Assembly: GCA_020735665.1 (NCBI GenBank)
Contig: CP085928.1
Coordinates: forward strand, 2,650,501 to 2,714,500
Direction: 5' to 3'
Length of the DNA: 64,000 nt
Source of the DNA: Lachnospiraceae bacterium GAM79
Lineage (GTDB): Bacteria > Bacillota > Clostridia > Lachnospirales > Lachnospiraceae
Made by a program: the position numbers and the translations under genes. The notes under the pieces are model-generated. The model searched no databases, was not told the origin of the DNA, and saw nothing but the letters and a program-made list of their open reading frames with translations. This document shows positions 19,464 through 29,604 of this stretch, piece by piece. Every line of letters starts with the position of its first letter. Positions within the stretch are counted from its first letter, which is position 1.

Positions 19464-20352
19464 TGTCTTGGTATCGACATATAATGGAGAAAAATATATA
19501 GAGGAACAGTTAAAAAGTATAGATTGTCAGACATATTCGAATGTTCATGTTTACGTTCGTGATGATGGATCGACGGATCATACAGTTGAATTAGTGAATC
19601 GATATATTCGGGAAAATGAACTTAGTGATAAATATACAGTTGCAACAGGAGAGAATATCGGATTTTCGAAAAGCTTTCATTTATTAATGCAGATGGCAGA
19701 TTCAGGGGAGTATTGGGCATTTTGTGATCAGGATGATGTCTGGTATCCGAATAAGTTGTCAAATGCAGTGAAATGGATGCAAACACAGAAAAACGATATT
19801 CCTTTGTTATATCAGAGCAAAATTGCAATTGGAAATAGTGATCTGTCAGAAATAGTTCCCTATAAATATGAAAACTATAATTATAATTTTCAGAAAGCTT
19901 TTACATCTAATATTTTTTTTGGATTTGCCATGGTGATTAACCGGGAATTATATGATCGACTTATACGTGCAGATTTTGATCAAATAAAATATCATGATTG
20001 GTTTGCGGCGATCATAGTATCCGCTTTTGGAAAATATGTATTTTCGGAAGAAATAGAAGCTGTTCACAGGCAGCATGAAAATAATGCGTCTCCATTATAT
20101 TTTTTAAAAAAAATTCCCGATGGGATTCGGTTGCTTCGAGGAGATAATTTTTATACAAGAAACGCAAGAGAATTTGATCGACTTTTTTTGTCTGAAATGG
20201 ATGATGGTCAAAAAGAAATATGCACATTATTTATTAATGAAAAATATAGCTTAAAAACCGCTGTAAAAAAGACTTTTTATCCGAAAAGGTGGAATATGAG
20301 TCTAAGTGTGGAGTTTATACTGAGAGCCTTAATGTTGATTGGAAAAATATAA
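19450..20352 (+). CDS. family 2 glycosyltransferase, rhamnosyltransferase-like
   Basis: 300 residues. Start ATG 19450 is chosen because GGGGACAAAA precedes it and the protein then begins INVLVSTYNGEKYIEEQL, the canonical GT2 N-terminus. YVRDDGSTDHT and FCDQDDVWYPNKL are the acidic motifs of RfbN/WbbL-like rhamnosyltransferases, and AVHRQHENNAS carries the late His-Arg. The C-terminus KTFYPKRW is shared with the next gene, so the two are tandem paralogues. It overlaps the DUF2304 gene by 14 nt. From here to 30.7 kb the DNA is noticeably more AT-rich than the housekeeping region before it. Confidence 0.88.
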   Translation: MEQINVLVSTYNGEKYIEEQLKSIDCQTYSNVHVYVRDDGSTDHTVELVNRYIRENELSDKYTVATGENIGFSKSFHLLMQMADSGEYWAFCDQDDVWYPNKLSNAVKWMQTQKNDIPLLYQSKIAIGNSDLSEIVPYKYENYNYNFQKAFTSNIFFGFAMVINRELYDRLIRADFDQIKYHDWFAAIIVSAFGKYVFSEEIEAVHRQHENNASPLYFLKKIPDGIRLLRGDNFYTRNAREFDRLFLSEMDDGQKEICTLFINEKYSLKTAVKKTFYPKRWNMSLSVEFILRALMLIGKI

Positions 20353-20369
20353 ATATGATGGAGCAACAG

Positions 20370-21263
20370 ATGAACAAAATAGCCGTTTTATTATCGTCAT
20401 ATAATGGATATGAATATATAGAAGAACAGATTGACAGTATCTGCAAACAGAAAAATGTGGATTTTACACTTTATATCAGAGATGATGGCTCAGAGAAAGA
20501 ATTTGTAGAGTTACTTTGTGGACTTCAAAAAAAGTATGATTTTAAATTATTAAAGGAGAAAAATATTGGATTTTTAAAAAGCTTTATGGAGTTGCTTGCT
20601 GCTGTTGATGATGCGGATCTATATGCTTTTTCAGATCAGGATGATATTTGGTCAGAATCAAAACTGGAAATAGCAGAACAGTGGTTTCAAAAGCAGAATT
20701 CATATGATTCGATCCCACTTTTGTATCATAGTGCATATGATCTTGTAGAAAGGGGAAAAAAGGTAGGGCATTTTTATTTTCCTGATGCAGGATATGATTT
20801 TCGAAGAAGTATTACTGAAAACCATTTTTCCGGTTTCTCAATGGTTATTAACCGAAAAATGCGTGAAATGATGCTGCAGGGTGATCGTGACCAGATCGGA
20901 TATCATGACTGGTGGGCAGCAATGATTGCACAGGCATTTGGAAAGTCATTTTCTGATGTTAAGACAGAAGCAGAGCACCGGGTGCACGGCGATAATGTGA
21001 CAACATTTAATATAAAGACAAGATTAAAATGGTTGAAAAAGAATTTATGCGAAACTTCAGAGATAAAGAAACGGTCATGTGAATTTGAACGTTGCTTTAA
21101 AAATATGATGTCAGATAAAGATATACGGACATTGGCAATGTTCACACAGGAAAAGTATTCACTCAGGCAGTCATTAAAAAAGGCATTTTATCCTAAACGC
21201 TGGAGACCGGCAATATCCTCAGAGATCACAATTCGCCTTTTGATGTTGTTAGGCAGGGTGTGA
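20370..21263 (+). CDS. family 2 glycosyltransferase, tandem paralogue
   Basis: 297 residues. ATG 20370 is preferred because GGAG (20360-20363) is 6 nt upstream; ATG 20355 and 20358 are also in frame. Motifs IAVLLSSYNGYEYIEEQ, YIRDDGSE, FSDQDDIWSESKLE and AEHRVHGDN match the previous gene position by position. Both end in a KYSLK/R...KK-FYPKRW...LLML block. It probably adds another deoxysugar (rhamnose-type) residue to the same chain; exact linkage unknown. Last gene before a small intergenic gap with a possible promoter. Confidence 0.88.
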   Translation: MNKIAVLLSSYNGYEYIEEQIDSICKQKNVDFTLYIRDDGSEKEFVELLCGLQKKYDFKLLKEKNIGFLKSFMELLAAVDDADLYAFSDQDDIWSESKLEIAEQWFQKQNSYDSIPLLYHSAYDLVERGKKVGHFYFPDAGYDFRRSITENHFSGFSMVINRKMREMMLQGDRDQIGYHDWWAAMIAQAFGKSFSDVKTEAEHRVHGDNVTTFNIKTRLKWLKKNLCETSEIKKRSCEFERCFKNMMSDKDIRTLAMFTQEKYSLRQSLKKAFYPKRWRPAISSEITIRLLMLLGRV

Positions 21264-21266
21264 TTA

Positions 21267-21295
21267 TTGCCTTATAAAAGTGATTGTGATAAAAT
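21267..21295 (+). promoter_or_regulatory. possible internal promoter in the glycan operon
   Basis: TTGCCT (21267-21272), 17 bp, TAAAAT (21290-21295), within the 129-nt gap before the SDR gene, the largest gap in the block from 15.4 to 30.7 kb. It could drive the export half of the cluster separately. Confidence 0.4.
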
Positions 21296-21392
21296 GTGGC
21301 TGATATTGTAGAAAAATGTACTTAAATGTATAAGAATAAATGTAGATGAAGAAAGGAGTTGCACTAATTATTAAAGTAGTGTGGTAAAGGTT

Positions 21393-22229
21393 ATGAAAGT
21401 AGCGGTAACAGGAGCGGGAGGATATATTGGTAGATTTGTTGTAAAAACGTTGGTAGATCAGGGACATGAGGTTGTTGCAATTGATTTTGTACATCAGGGA
21501 ATTGATGAAAGAGCAAAGATTTGTGATGTGAATATTTTTTCAGGAGAGCCTGATGTATATGAGAAGATGGGCTGCCCTGACAGCGTAATTCATCTGGCGT
21601 GGAAGGATGGATTTGTACACAATTCTAATGCTCATATGGACAATCTTTCTTCTCATTATAAGTTCCTTCGTAATTTAGTTGATGCCGGATGCAAGAATAT
21701 TAGCGTGATGGGTACGATGCATGAAATAGGATTTTACGAGGGAAAAATTGATGAAAATACTCCATGCAATCCATTGTCCCAGTATGGAATTGCAAAAAAC
21801 GCATTGCGACAGGCACTTCTTACTTATACAAAAGATAAAGATGTAAATATATTTTGGCTTAGAGCATATTATATTCTTGGCGATGACAAAAAGAATAATT
21901 CTATATTTGCAAAGTTACTGGCTGCTGCTGAAGCCGGTAAAAAGGAATTCCCATTTACTACAGGAAAAGCAAAATATGATTTTATTCAGGTCGATGAACT
22001 TGCAAAACAGATAGTAGCTGCAAGTACACAGGATAAGTATACAGGAATTATAAATGTATGTTCCGGAAAGCCGGTATCACTTGGAGATCGGGTTGAACAG
22101 TTCATAAAGGAAAAAGGGTTAGATATATCCCTGCAGTACGGAGTCTTTCCTGAACGTCCATATGATTCAAAGATTGAATATGGAGATAATACTATTATAA
22201 GCAAAATAATGGAGAATGTTGGAGCATAA
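21393..22229 (+). CDS. extended SDR, NAD-dependent epimerase/dehydratase family
   Basis: 278 residues. VAVTGAGGYIGRFV at the N-terminus is the Rossmann dinucleotide loop; VIHLAW follows at the end of beta4; YGIAKNALR carries the catalytic Tyr-X3-Lys. The Ser-equivalent lies in VMGTMHEIG, where Thr stands for Ser. Sugar-nucleotide reductase or epimerase is expected. Reducing a 4-keto-6-deoxyhexose is one plausible role given the neighbouring dTDP-rhamnose 4-epimerase, but it is not proven. Start ATG 21393 follows AAAGG; GTG 21381 is possible. Confidence 0.8.
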   Translation: MKVAVTGAGGYIGRFVVKTLVDQGHEVVAIDFVHQGIDERAKICDVNIFSGEPDVYEKMGCPDSVIHLAWKDGFVHNSNAHMDNLSSHYKFLRNLVDAGCKNISVMGTMHEIGFYEGKIDENTPCNPLSQYGIAKNALRQALLTYTKDKDVNIFWLRAYYILGDDKKNNSIFAKLLAAAEAGKKEFPFTTGKAKYDFIQVDELAKQIVAASTQDKYTGIINVCSGKPVSLGDRVEQFIKEKGLDISLQYGVFPERPYDSKIEYGDNTIISKIMENVGA

Positions 22230-22230
22230 T

Positions 22231-23001
22231 ATGTTTAAAGAGATATATGATTATCGGACCATGATCGTAAGTTTGACAAAGCGGGATCTGATCGGAAGAT
22301 ATAAAAGGTCGGTTCTTGGTTTTTTATGGTCGTTTATCGATCCGCTGATTCAGCTGGCGGTATATACATTTTTATTTAAAATAATCTTACCGACAAATAT
22401 TCCATTTTTCCATATTTGTTTATTTGTTGCATTGGTACCTTGGCTGATGATCTCATCCTGTTTAACAGGGGGATGTATGTGTGTTGCCGGTCAGCAGGAT
22501 ATGATAAAGAAAATATATTTTCCAAGAGAAGTGTTGCCGATAGCATTTGTTTCGGCACAGTTTATTAATATGCTACTATCATTCATTATTGTATTTGTTG
22601 TTCTTGGAGCGTCAGGATATGGTTTTTGTGGAAAAGCGTTATTGTTATTCCCTGTAGTTGTGATCATAGAATATATACTTGCATTGGGAATGACCTTGTT
22701 TTTTAGTGCCGTCACCGTATATTTTCGAGATATGCAGCAGATACTGGGAGCATTATCGCTGATTTTAATGTATGCATCTCCAATTATATATACGCTTGAA
22801 CTGGTTCCTGAAAAATACAGACCATTTTATATGATAAATCCGATTACAAGAGTGATCGTTGCATACAGAGATATTTTTTATTATAAACAGGTTCCGGAAT
22901 TTTCAAATATTATATTGGGATTGCTGGAAAGTATAATTGTTTTGATAATTGGACTCGTTGTGTTTAGGAAATTAAATAAGCACTTTGCGGAGGAACTGTA
23001 G
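22231..23001 (+). CDS. ABC-2 polysaccharide exporter permease (Wzm/TagG type)
   Basis: 256 residues with six predicted membrane helices. Start ATG 22231 follows GGAG (22221-22224). The amphipathic N-terminus LTKRDLIGRYKRSVLGFLWSF and the PREVLPIAFV segment are typical of Wzm/TagG/RfbA permeases. YRPFYMINPITRVIVAYRDIFY is the conserved C-terminal loop. With the ATPase that starts 2 nt after its stop it forms the exporter that moves an undecaprenyl-linked glycan across the membrane. Confidence 0.92.
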   Translation: MFKEIYDYRTMIVSLTKRDLIGRYKRSVLGFLWSFIDPLIQLAVYTFLFKIILPTNIPFFHICLFVALVPWLMISSCLTGGCMCVAGQQDMIKKIYFPREVLPIAFVSAQFINMLLSFIIVFVVLGASGYGFCGKALLLFPVVVIIEYILALGMTLFFSAVTVYFRDMQQILGALSLILMYASPIIYTLELVPEKYRPFYMINPITRVIVAYRDIFYYKQVPEFSNIILGLLESIIVLIIGLVVFRKLNKHFAEEL

Positions 23002-23002
23002 T

Positions 23003-24190
23003 ATGAACCAGGATGTTGCAATTGAAGTACAGCATATATCTAAATCTTTTAAGATTAGTTATGATAAAAGTAAAACATTAAAGGATAAAATCATATTTGC
23101 AAAGAAAGATAAATATGAAATTCATCAGGTATTGGATGATGTGAGTTTTACAATAGAAAAGGGTGAAGCAGTAGGTCTTATAGGTCATAATGGATGTGGA
23201 AAGAGCACGACTTTGAAATTATTGACCCGTATTATTTATCCTGATTCAGGAGAAATTAGTATTGATGGAAGAGTATCCAGTTTATTAGAGCTGGGAGCAG
23301 GATTTCATCCGGATATGACCGGAAGAGAAAATATATATACAAATGCTTCTATTTTTGGATTAACAAAAAAAGAGATTGATGAACGATTAGATGAGATCAT
23401 AGAGTTTTCAGAATTGGAAGAATTTATTGATAATCCTGTCCGGACATATTCTTCCGGAATGTATATGCGGCTTGCATTTTCGGTTGCAATTAATGTAAAT
23501 GCAGATATTTTGTTAATAGATGAAATACTTGCGGTTGGAGATTCTAATTTTCAGTTGAAATGTGCGAATAAAATGCAGGAACTGAAAAAAGAAGGGATTA
23601 CGATAGTAATTGTTTCGCATTCCATGGGACAGATTGAGGAATTATGTGACAGATGTATATGGCTGGATAAAGGAAAGATTGTTTCAGATGGAACCCCACA
23701 GTATGTTCATAAATTATATATGGAATTTATGGGGCAGGCCAGAGCAGAACGATCTGAAAAAGAACGCCAGTTGATGGAAGAAGCTAAAAATCTGGATTTA
23801 TCGATAACAAAGGTGGAATGTAAGAATAATGCCGGGGAGCCGAGAGTTGCATTTAGTATTGATGATGATATAAATATAACATTATATTATAAAATAAAAT
23901 CCCCACGGAAGGTGGCTGTTCAATTTACTGTTTTCAGATCAGATTATATGATGTGTTATGAGAGAAGAACAGATGCTGAAAAGGGAACAGTACTTCTTGA
24001 AGGAGAAGGGAAAATACAGTTAAAGTTAAGAAAAGTACAGCTTTTATTAGGACATTATATGATTGATTTTTCATTCTATACGGAAGAGGGACATCTTATT
24101 AATTCATTTGAACGTATTTGTCAGTTTGACGTATATGCTGATGTAGAAGAACGGGGAATGTTCCGGATGGAACACCAGTGGAAGTTTTAG
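23003..24190 (+). CDS. ABC polysaccharide exporter ATPase with C-terminal Wzt-type domain
   Basis: 395 residues. Start ATG 23003 lies behind GAGGAACTGTAGT. Nucleotide-binding domain: Walker A GHNGCGKST, Q-loop region in LELGAGFHPDMTGREN (the G-loop characteristic of Wzt/TagH), signature YSSGMYMRLAF, Walker B ILLIDEILAVGD and switch His in VIVSHSMGQ. Residues about 265-395 form a separate beta-sandwich, the position at which Wzt proteins bind the chain end or a modified terminal sugar. That extra domain suggests the exporter recognises a specific, perhaps capped, polymer. Confidence 0.92.
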   Translation: MNQDVAIEVQHISKSFKISYDKSKTLKDKIIFAKKDKYEIHQVLDDVSFTIEKGEAVGLIGHNGCGKSTTLKLLTRIIYPDSGEISIDGRVSSLLELGAGFHPDMTGRENIYTNASIFGLTKKEIDERLDEIIEFSELEEFIDNPVRTYSSGMYMRLAFSVAINVNADILLIDEILAVGDSNFQLKCANKMQELKKEGITIVIVSHSMGQIEELCDRCIWLDKGKIVSDGTPQYVHKLYMEFMGQARAERSEKERQLMEEAKNLDLSITKVECKNNAGEPRVAFSIDDDINITLYYKIKSPRKVAVQFTVFRSDYMMCYERRTDAEKGTVLLEGEGKIQLKLRKVQLLLGHYMIDFSFYTEEGHLINSFERICQFDVYADVEERGMFRMEHQWKF

Positions 24191-24246
24191 CCGGATGATC
24201 ATTACAGATCAGACAATAAAAATAAGGGACAGATAGGATTATTTAT

Positions 24247-26598
24247 ATGAAGAGACAGGGTATTTTTTTATTATATGATGAACAGGGATGTGTAGATGAA
24301 TATATAGTTTATATGCTGCAGAGTATGAACCAGTATTTTGATAAGATTACAGTGGTCTGCAATGGGATACTTTCATCAGAAGGACGGAAAAAATTAGAAT
24401 CCATTGACAGGATCCAGGTGTTTGTCCGCGAAAATAAAGGATTTGATGTTTGGGCATATAAGGAAGCCATGGAACACATCGGATGGGAAGAGATAAAAGA
24501 TATTGATGAATTGATCATGTTTAATTATACATTGATGGGGCCGGTGTATGAACAGGATCTGGACAGAATGTTTAAAACTATGGATGCGAAGAATGTAGAT
24601 TTTTGGGGCCTTACTTTATATCATGGTGTTCCATTTGATCCATGGGGGATACTTCCTGATCATAAGCTCCCTGATCATTTACAGTCGCATTTTATTGCGG
24701 TTCGTAAACATATGCTTGCAAGTGTAGAATTTGAAACATATTGGAAGACCAGACCTATGATAACCTGTTATGAAGAGGCAGTAGCTTTTCATGAGGCAAT
24801 ATTTACACAACATTTTTCAAATTGCGGATTTAAGTGGAAAGCATATTGTAACCCTGAGGAAAATGTGATAGCTAATCCGTATCCTCTTTTTATGGCACCG
24901 ATTCAGATGGTGATGGATTATCATTGCCCATTTTTCAAAAGAAAATTATTCTTTTATCCAATGAAAGAAAAAATAGTAGATTCCAGTAGTTATATTTCCC
25001 GAGTATTTTATCAATTTATTAAGCAGGAAACACCATATGATGAAACATTGATTTTAAAGAACCTTATCCGTACTGCTCCAATGCAGGATATTGTTGACGG
25101 ATTAGGATTAAATGTAATTCCTGATTCAGAATGTGAAAGAATCGCAGAAAAGATAGCTGTTGTTATTGATGAAGATTTTTATCTGCAGCATCAACCGGAT
25201 ATAGATGATTTAGAAACACATGCAGATCTATATTATTGGGGAAGTGAGGAAAGCTTTCATCAGAAAAAAAATTGGGAGGAAATGCATCTTCTTGAATGTA
25301 CGACAGGTAATTTTGCAGAAGTATATTATGCTGTTGGAGCATTTGCTAAGGAGTATGAATATATCTGTTTTCTGGTAAATGAAGATCGAAGTTATATTGC
25401 TGAAAATCTGGACAATGGACATACAGGCTGGATCATTGAAAACAGTATTTTAGGCAAAGGCGTATCGTTAGGGAATATAGTGTCTTGTTTAAATGATAAT
25501 TCAGGAATTGGTTTGGTTTATCCTCCGAATTCAAGTCAAAGTTTATATTATTCAAGACAGTATAAAGAACGTGAATTAATTTCCTGCGAGATCCAACAGA
25601 TATTAGAGGACAGTGATATACATTTGAATATAGCAAAAGTCAGGGGAAGTATAGGACAATATACAGGATGTTTCTGGTGTAGAAGTCAGGTTCTGCAAAA
25701 TCTGACAGAGAATGTCGATGTCAGAAAGTGGTTATTGGCACAGACAGATCCATGTTTTGTTTTTACTTCTGTTCTGAGCCTGTGTGCACAGTCAATGGGA
25801 TACTATACAGCAAGATCGTATAATAAACAGTTGGCGGGTATACAGATTGATAGTAATGATGTGATGAATGATGAAATTAATGCGGCTGTACAGAATACTT
25901 CTATGAGTTTCCCTCAGATGTGTAAGAAACTGGAGTGCTTACAGAACGAACTTACTTGTATTGCAGCATATGATTATGGTCAGGGATTTGCTTCAGTTTA
26001 TCAGAAGAAAGTAGCAGTAGAGTATTTGGATAATGGAAAAGGGCAAATATGCATACCGGTACCTCGAAAAGTAAAGAATATCAAGCTTATTTTTAATGAA
26101 GATATGTATGTAATATTCGATGGATTAAGATGTGAAATTGATGGTATAAGTATTATAGATAATTTTATGTATAAGGATGATAAATATTCAATATTACATG
26201 GTTCGGATTCAGCAATATACTTGAACGGAACATTGAATGAGGGGGCTTCAATAAAAATATGTTTTGATGAAATATCCTATGGTTATTTGGGACATGGTAT
26301 GGATTCTATTATTGGTAATATTCAGTATAAAGAGAGACAGCTTGCAGATATGCGATTATCGTTGCAGGATTACCAGAATGATCTTATAAATAAAAAAGCT
26401 GTTATTGCACTTCAGGAGCAGCGTCTTAAAGAGGCCAGAGAAGAAAATAAAAAGCTAAAGGAAGAACAGAAACAATTATATGAAATAAATGGCTATTTAA
26501 CAAATGAAAGAAATGCATTAGTAGAATATCGTAATGATATCGAGAACTCTAAAACAAGAAGAATGCTTCAGAAAATTGATAAAGTGAGAGGAAAATAA
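24247..26598 (+). CDS. RgpF-like rhamnan synthesis protein, diverged, with coiled-coil tail
   Basis: 783 residues. Residues 1-250 match the RgpF-type N-terminal region: FLLYDEQGCVDEYI, VVCNGILSSEGRKKL, VRENKGFDVWAYKEAM, FNYTLMGPVY, HLQSHFIAVRKHM. The middle region (about 290-560) is the counterpart of the second RgpF domain, but the FVHDKK motif conserved in the next gene reads FLVNEDR here. Residues about 590-690 form a beta-rich region, and 690-783 is a long Lys/Glu coiled coil. RgpF proteins act in rhamnose-glucose wall polysaccharide synthesis. Its stop overlaps the next start (TAATG). Confidence 0.85.
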   Translation: MKRQGIFLLYDEQGCVDEYIVYMLQSMNQYFDKITVVCNGILSSEGRKKLESIDRIQVFVRENKGFDVWAYKEAMEHIGWEEIKDIDELIMFNYTLMGPVYEQDLDRMFKTMDAKNVDFWGLTLYHGVPFDPWGILPDHKLPDHLQSHFIAVRKHMLASVEFETYWKTRPMITCYEEAVAFHEAIFTQHFSNCGFKWKAYCNPEENVIANPYPLFMAPIQMVMDYHCPFFKRKLFFYPMKEKIVDSSSYISRVFYQFIKQETPYDETLILKNLIRTAPMQDIVDGLGLNVIPDSECERIAEKIAVVIDEDFYLQHQPDIDDLETHADLYYWGSEESFHQKKNWEEMHLLECTTGNFAEVYYAVGAFAKEYEYICFLVNEDRSYIAENLDNGHTGWIIENSILGKGVSLGNIVSCLNDNSGIGLVYPPNSSQSLYYSRQYKERELISCEIQQILEDSDIHLNIAKVRGSIGQYTGCFWCRSQVLQNLTENVDVRKWLLAQTDPCFVFTSVLSLCAQSMGYYTARSYNKQLAGIQIDSNDVMNDEINAAVQNTSMSFPQMCKKLECLQNELTCIAAYDYGQGFASVYQKKVAVEYLDNGKGQICIPVPRKVKNIKLIFNEDMYVIFDGLRCEIDGISIIDNFMYKDDKYSILHGSDSAIYLNGTLNEGASIKICFDEISYGYLGHGMDSIIGNIQYKERQLADMRLSLQDYQNDLINKKAVIALQEQRLKEAREENKKLKEEQKQLYEINGYLTNERNALVEYRNDIENSKTRRMLQKIDKVRGK

Positions 26599-28538
26599 TG
26601 AAGATAAACAATGAGCAGGTAAAAAGATTAGGAATATATTTTTTCTATGAAAAAGAAGGAATAGTAGATTCTTATGTAAAATATTTTTTTAAGGACTATG
26701 TGAAACAGGTCACAGATATGATCGTTGTCTGTAATGGACAGCTCAATGAAGAAGGGCATAAGTTTTTTGAACAGTATACGAAATCTGTTATTGTCCGTGA
26801 GAATAAGGGCCTGGATGTTTGGGCATATAAGACAGCGATGGAATCGTTAGGATGGGAAAAATTAGTTCAGTATGATGAGATCTGTTTTGTCAATTGTACG
26901 ATCATGGGTCCGGTTTATACATTGAAAGAGACTTTTGAAGCTATGTCAAAAGAGAATTTGGATTTCTGGGGAATGACCAAACATTATAAGAATGAATATG
27001 ATCCATTTCATAATAATCGATATGGATATTTACCGGAGCATATCCAGTCTCATTTTATGGTATTCAGACAGTCTCTTGTAAAATCTGAAGATTTTCAGAG
27101 CTTCTGGGATGAAATGCCAATGATTAAAGGATACGAGGATTCAATTGGTAATTTCGAATCCATTTTCACAAAGCATTTTGCAGATCTTGGTTATAAATGG
27201 GATGTTTATGTTAAAACAGATGACATTTCAAATAAAACAGATTATCCATTAATGAATTATGCGAAGGAATTAATTCGTGATAAAAGATGTCCTATTTTTA
27301 AACGGAGAATGTTTTTTCAGCCATATGAGTACGAAATTTTCAACACTCTGGGACAACCCGGAAAAGAATTATATGATTATTTGAAATCAACAGGTTTATA
27401 TGATGTAAATCTGATATGGGATAATATTTTAAGAACCTGTCATCAGGCAGATTTTGTAAAAAATCTTCATTTAAACTATATTCTTTCTTCATCTTCTTAT
27501 GATCAGAATAAAATGGATGAGATTTTAAAGAAGAGAAAGCTTGCATTAGTCATGCACTTATATTTCCCGGACCTTGTGGAAGACTCTTTCCAGTGGGCGT
27601 CCAATGTTCCAAAGGAAACAGATGTATATATTACAACGGACACGGTGGAAAAGAAAGAAGCAATACTGAAAGTATTTAAAAATCTTCCATGTAATCATTT
27701 GGAGGTCCGTGTAATTGTAAACAGAGGAAGAGATGTCAGTAGTATATTGGTCGGCGTGAAAGACGTTATTCAGAATTATGATTATGCGTGTTTTGTACAT
27801 GATAAGAAGACTGCTCAGGCGAAACCAGGCTCTGTAGGTGATTCTTTTGGCTACAAATGTTGGAATAATACATTATATAATAAAGAGTTTGTATGCAATG
27901 TATTGCAGACTTTTGAGGATAATGAGCGTTTGGGAATTTTATCTCCACCAGAACCAAATCATGGTCCGTTTTATCAGACATTAGGAAATGAATGGGGATG
28001 CAATTTTGAAAAGTCAAGAGAAGTAGCTGATAAGCTTGGCATTACAATCCCAATGTCAGAGGATAAGGAAGCACTTGCACCTTATGGTACTTTTTTCTGG
28101 TTCAGACCAACGGCATTAAAGGTTTTATTTGATCATGACTGGCAGTATGAAGAGTTTCCGGAGGAACCTAATAATTTTGATGGAACCATATTACATGCGA
28201 TTGAACGGCTATATCCAATCTGTGTTCAACAGGCAGGATATTATCCTGGATTGTTAATGTCTGATCAGTATGCAGCCATAGAGGTAACAAACCTGAGATA
28301 TTATGTCCGGGAATTAAATCGTGTTATGATTGACAAGGGATATATGGAATACGGATTGTTTAACATGGTTCTTCAGCGTTTGAAGCAGGGAGCAAAACAG
28401 GTTATTGCATTGGATGGACCAAGTTGCATGAAATTTGATTCGAAAATGCGAAAGATATTACCAAAATGGTTATATAAATTTTTAATTAAGATAAAACGAG
28501 CAATTTTTGGACCTCACGGATTAAAGGATCCGGATTAA
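26598..28538 (+). CDS. RgpF-like rhamnan synthesis protein
   Basis: 646 residues. N-terminal part (1-260) is a paralogue of the preceding protein: GIYFFYEKEGIVDSYV, VVCNGQLNEEGHKFFE, VRENKGLDVWAYKTAM, VNCTIMGPVYTL, HIQSHFMVFRQSL. The second part (about 320-570) is the full RgpF domain, with ALVMHLYFPDLVED, TTDTVEKK, NRGRDVSSILVG, CFVHDKKTAQ, LGILSPPEPNHGPFY and GTFFWFRPTALK. The basic C-terminus (LPKWLYKFLIKIKRAIFG) could associate with the membrane. Start codon overlaps the previous stop, so the two are translationally coupled and probably act together. Confidence 0.9.
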   Translation: MKINNEQVKRLGIYFFYEKEGIVDSYVKYFFKDYVKQVTDMIVVCNGQLNEEGHKFFEQYTKSVIVRENKGLDVWAYKTAMESLGWEKLVQYDEICFVNCTIMGPVYTLKETFEAMSKENLDFWGMTKHYKNEYDPFHNNRYGYLPEHIQSHFMVFRQSLVKSEDFQSFWDEMPMIKGYEDSIGNFESIFTKHFADLGYKWDVYVKTDDISNKTDYPLMNYAKELIRDKRCPIFKRRMFFQPYEYEIFNTLGQPGKELYDYLKSTGLYDVNLIWDNILRTCHQADFVKNLHLNYILSSSSYDQNKMDEILKKRKLALVMHLYFPDLVEDSFQWASNVPKETDVYITTDTVEKKEAILKVFKNLPCNHLEVRVIVNRGRDVSSILVGVKDVIQNYDYACFVHDKKTAQAKPGSVGDSFGYKCWNNTLYNKEFVCNVLQTFEDNERLGILSPPEPNHGPFYQTLGNEWGCNFEKSREVADKLGITIPMSEDKEALAPYGTFFWFRPTALKVLFDHDWQYEEFPEEPNNFDGTILHAIERLYPICVQQAGYYPGLLMSDQYAAIEVTNLRYYVRELNRVMIDKGYMEYGLFNMVLQRLKQGAKQVIALDGPSCMKFDSKMRKILPKWLYKFLIKIKRAIFGPHGLKDPD

Positions 28539-28553
28539 GGGAGTAATACGGAA

Positions 28554-29588
28554 ATGGGAAAAGAGAGATTATTTTATTTGGATTTTGTGAGGGCTCTGGC
28601 AGCTATCTCAATTGTAATTACACATTATAATGCTATATTTTTATATGCCAATCCGCAGATAAATAATTGTTATGTGATACATGCGTTTATTTTCAATATA
28701 TATATTGGTGGATTTGGAGTATCGTTATTTTTAATTATTTCAGGTGCAGCATTAATGTATGTTTATGGTCAGGCATGTAATCTGAAAAAATTTTATTTGA
28801 AACGATTTAAAACATTGTACCCAATGTTTTGGATTGCATATATTATTGCATTCCTTGTTATATATGTATGGAAAGGGGCATGGAAATATACAACTATTCC
28901 AAAGGGAAAATTACTTCTTTCTGTAATCGGAATGGATGGTTATCTTGCAGATGTTATGCCAACATTTTATCTGGTTGGAGAATGGTTTTTGGGATTTATA
29001 GTCATATTTTATTTTGTTTTCCCATTACTCAGGTGGATGATCAATAAATGTCCGGTGGTTTTGGCCGTAATTTCGTTAGCAGTATATGTTATATTACTAA
29101 AATGGTATCCGATTCAATTTGCATCTTCTAAAAACCTGCTTGTGCGATTACCGGAGTTATTATTTGGGATGTATTTTATAAAATATATAAAGAAAGTAAA
29201 ATTGCCTGTGGCGATTGTCGGCTTAGGAGTATTATTATTTAATCAGTTTTTTAAACCGGATCTGCCAACTGATTTGCAGACTACATATGTAGGAATCGCT
29301 GCATTTCTTGTATTAGTGTATATTTCACAATGGGTAAGAAGCCAGAGAATACAGGAGATATGTCAGTGGGTTAGCAAATATTCATATGCGATTTTCTTAG
29401 TACATCATATTGTAATTTATTATGTTATGATGACATTTAATTTATATGCAATTACACATGTTGAAAGTTATTTGATTTTCCTTGGATTCTGTGTCGTAAT
29501 TGCAATTTTATCCAAGATACTGTTTGATGTAGATCATTACATCAATAAAGGCGTTGGTAAGTTAATTAGCAGAAAACAAAAACAATAG
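28554..29588 (+). CDS. membrane acyltransferase family 3 protein
   Basis: 344 residues, about ten membrane helices. YLDFVRALAAISIVITHYNA holds the conserved Arg and catalytic-type His of the Acyl_transf_3 family. FGVSLFLIISGAALMY and FYLKRFKTLYPMFW are the matching second and third segments, and YAIFLVHHIVIYY near the C-terminus is also typical. It probably acylates the exported glycan. Start ATG follows GGGAGTAATACGGAA. It is only distantly similar to the acyltransferase at 9.1 kb. Confidence 0.87.
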   Translation: MGKERLFYLDFVRALAAISIVITHYNAIFLYANPQINNCYVIHAFIFNIYIGGFGVSLFLIISGAALMYVYGQACNLKKFYLKRFKTLYPMFWIAYIIAFLVIYVWKGAWKYTTIPKGKLLLSVIGMDGYLADVMPTFYLVGEWFLGFIVIFYFVFPLLRWMINKCPVVLAVISLAVYVILLKWYPIQFASSKNLLVRLPELLFGMYFIKYIKKVKLPVAIVGLGVLLFNQFFKPDLPTDLQTTYVGIAAFLVLVYISQWVRSQRIQEICQWVSKYSYAIFLVHHIVIYYVMMTFNLYAITHVESYLIFLGFCVVIAILSKILFDVDHYINKGVGKLISRKQKQ

Positions 29589-29604
29589 TAGAAGGAAAAT
29601 AAAA

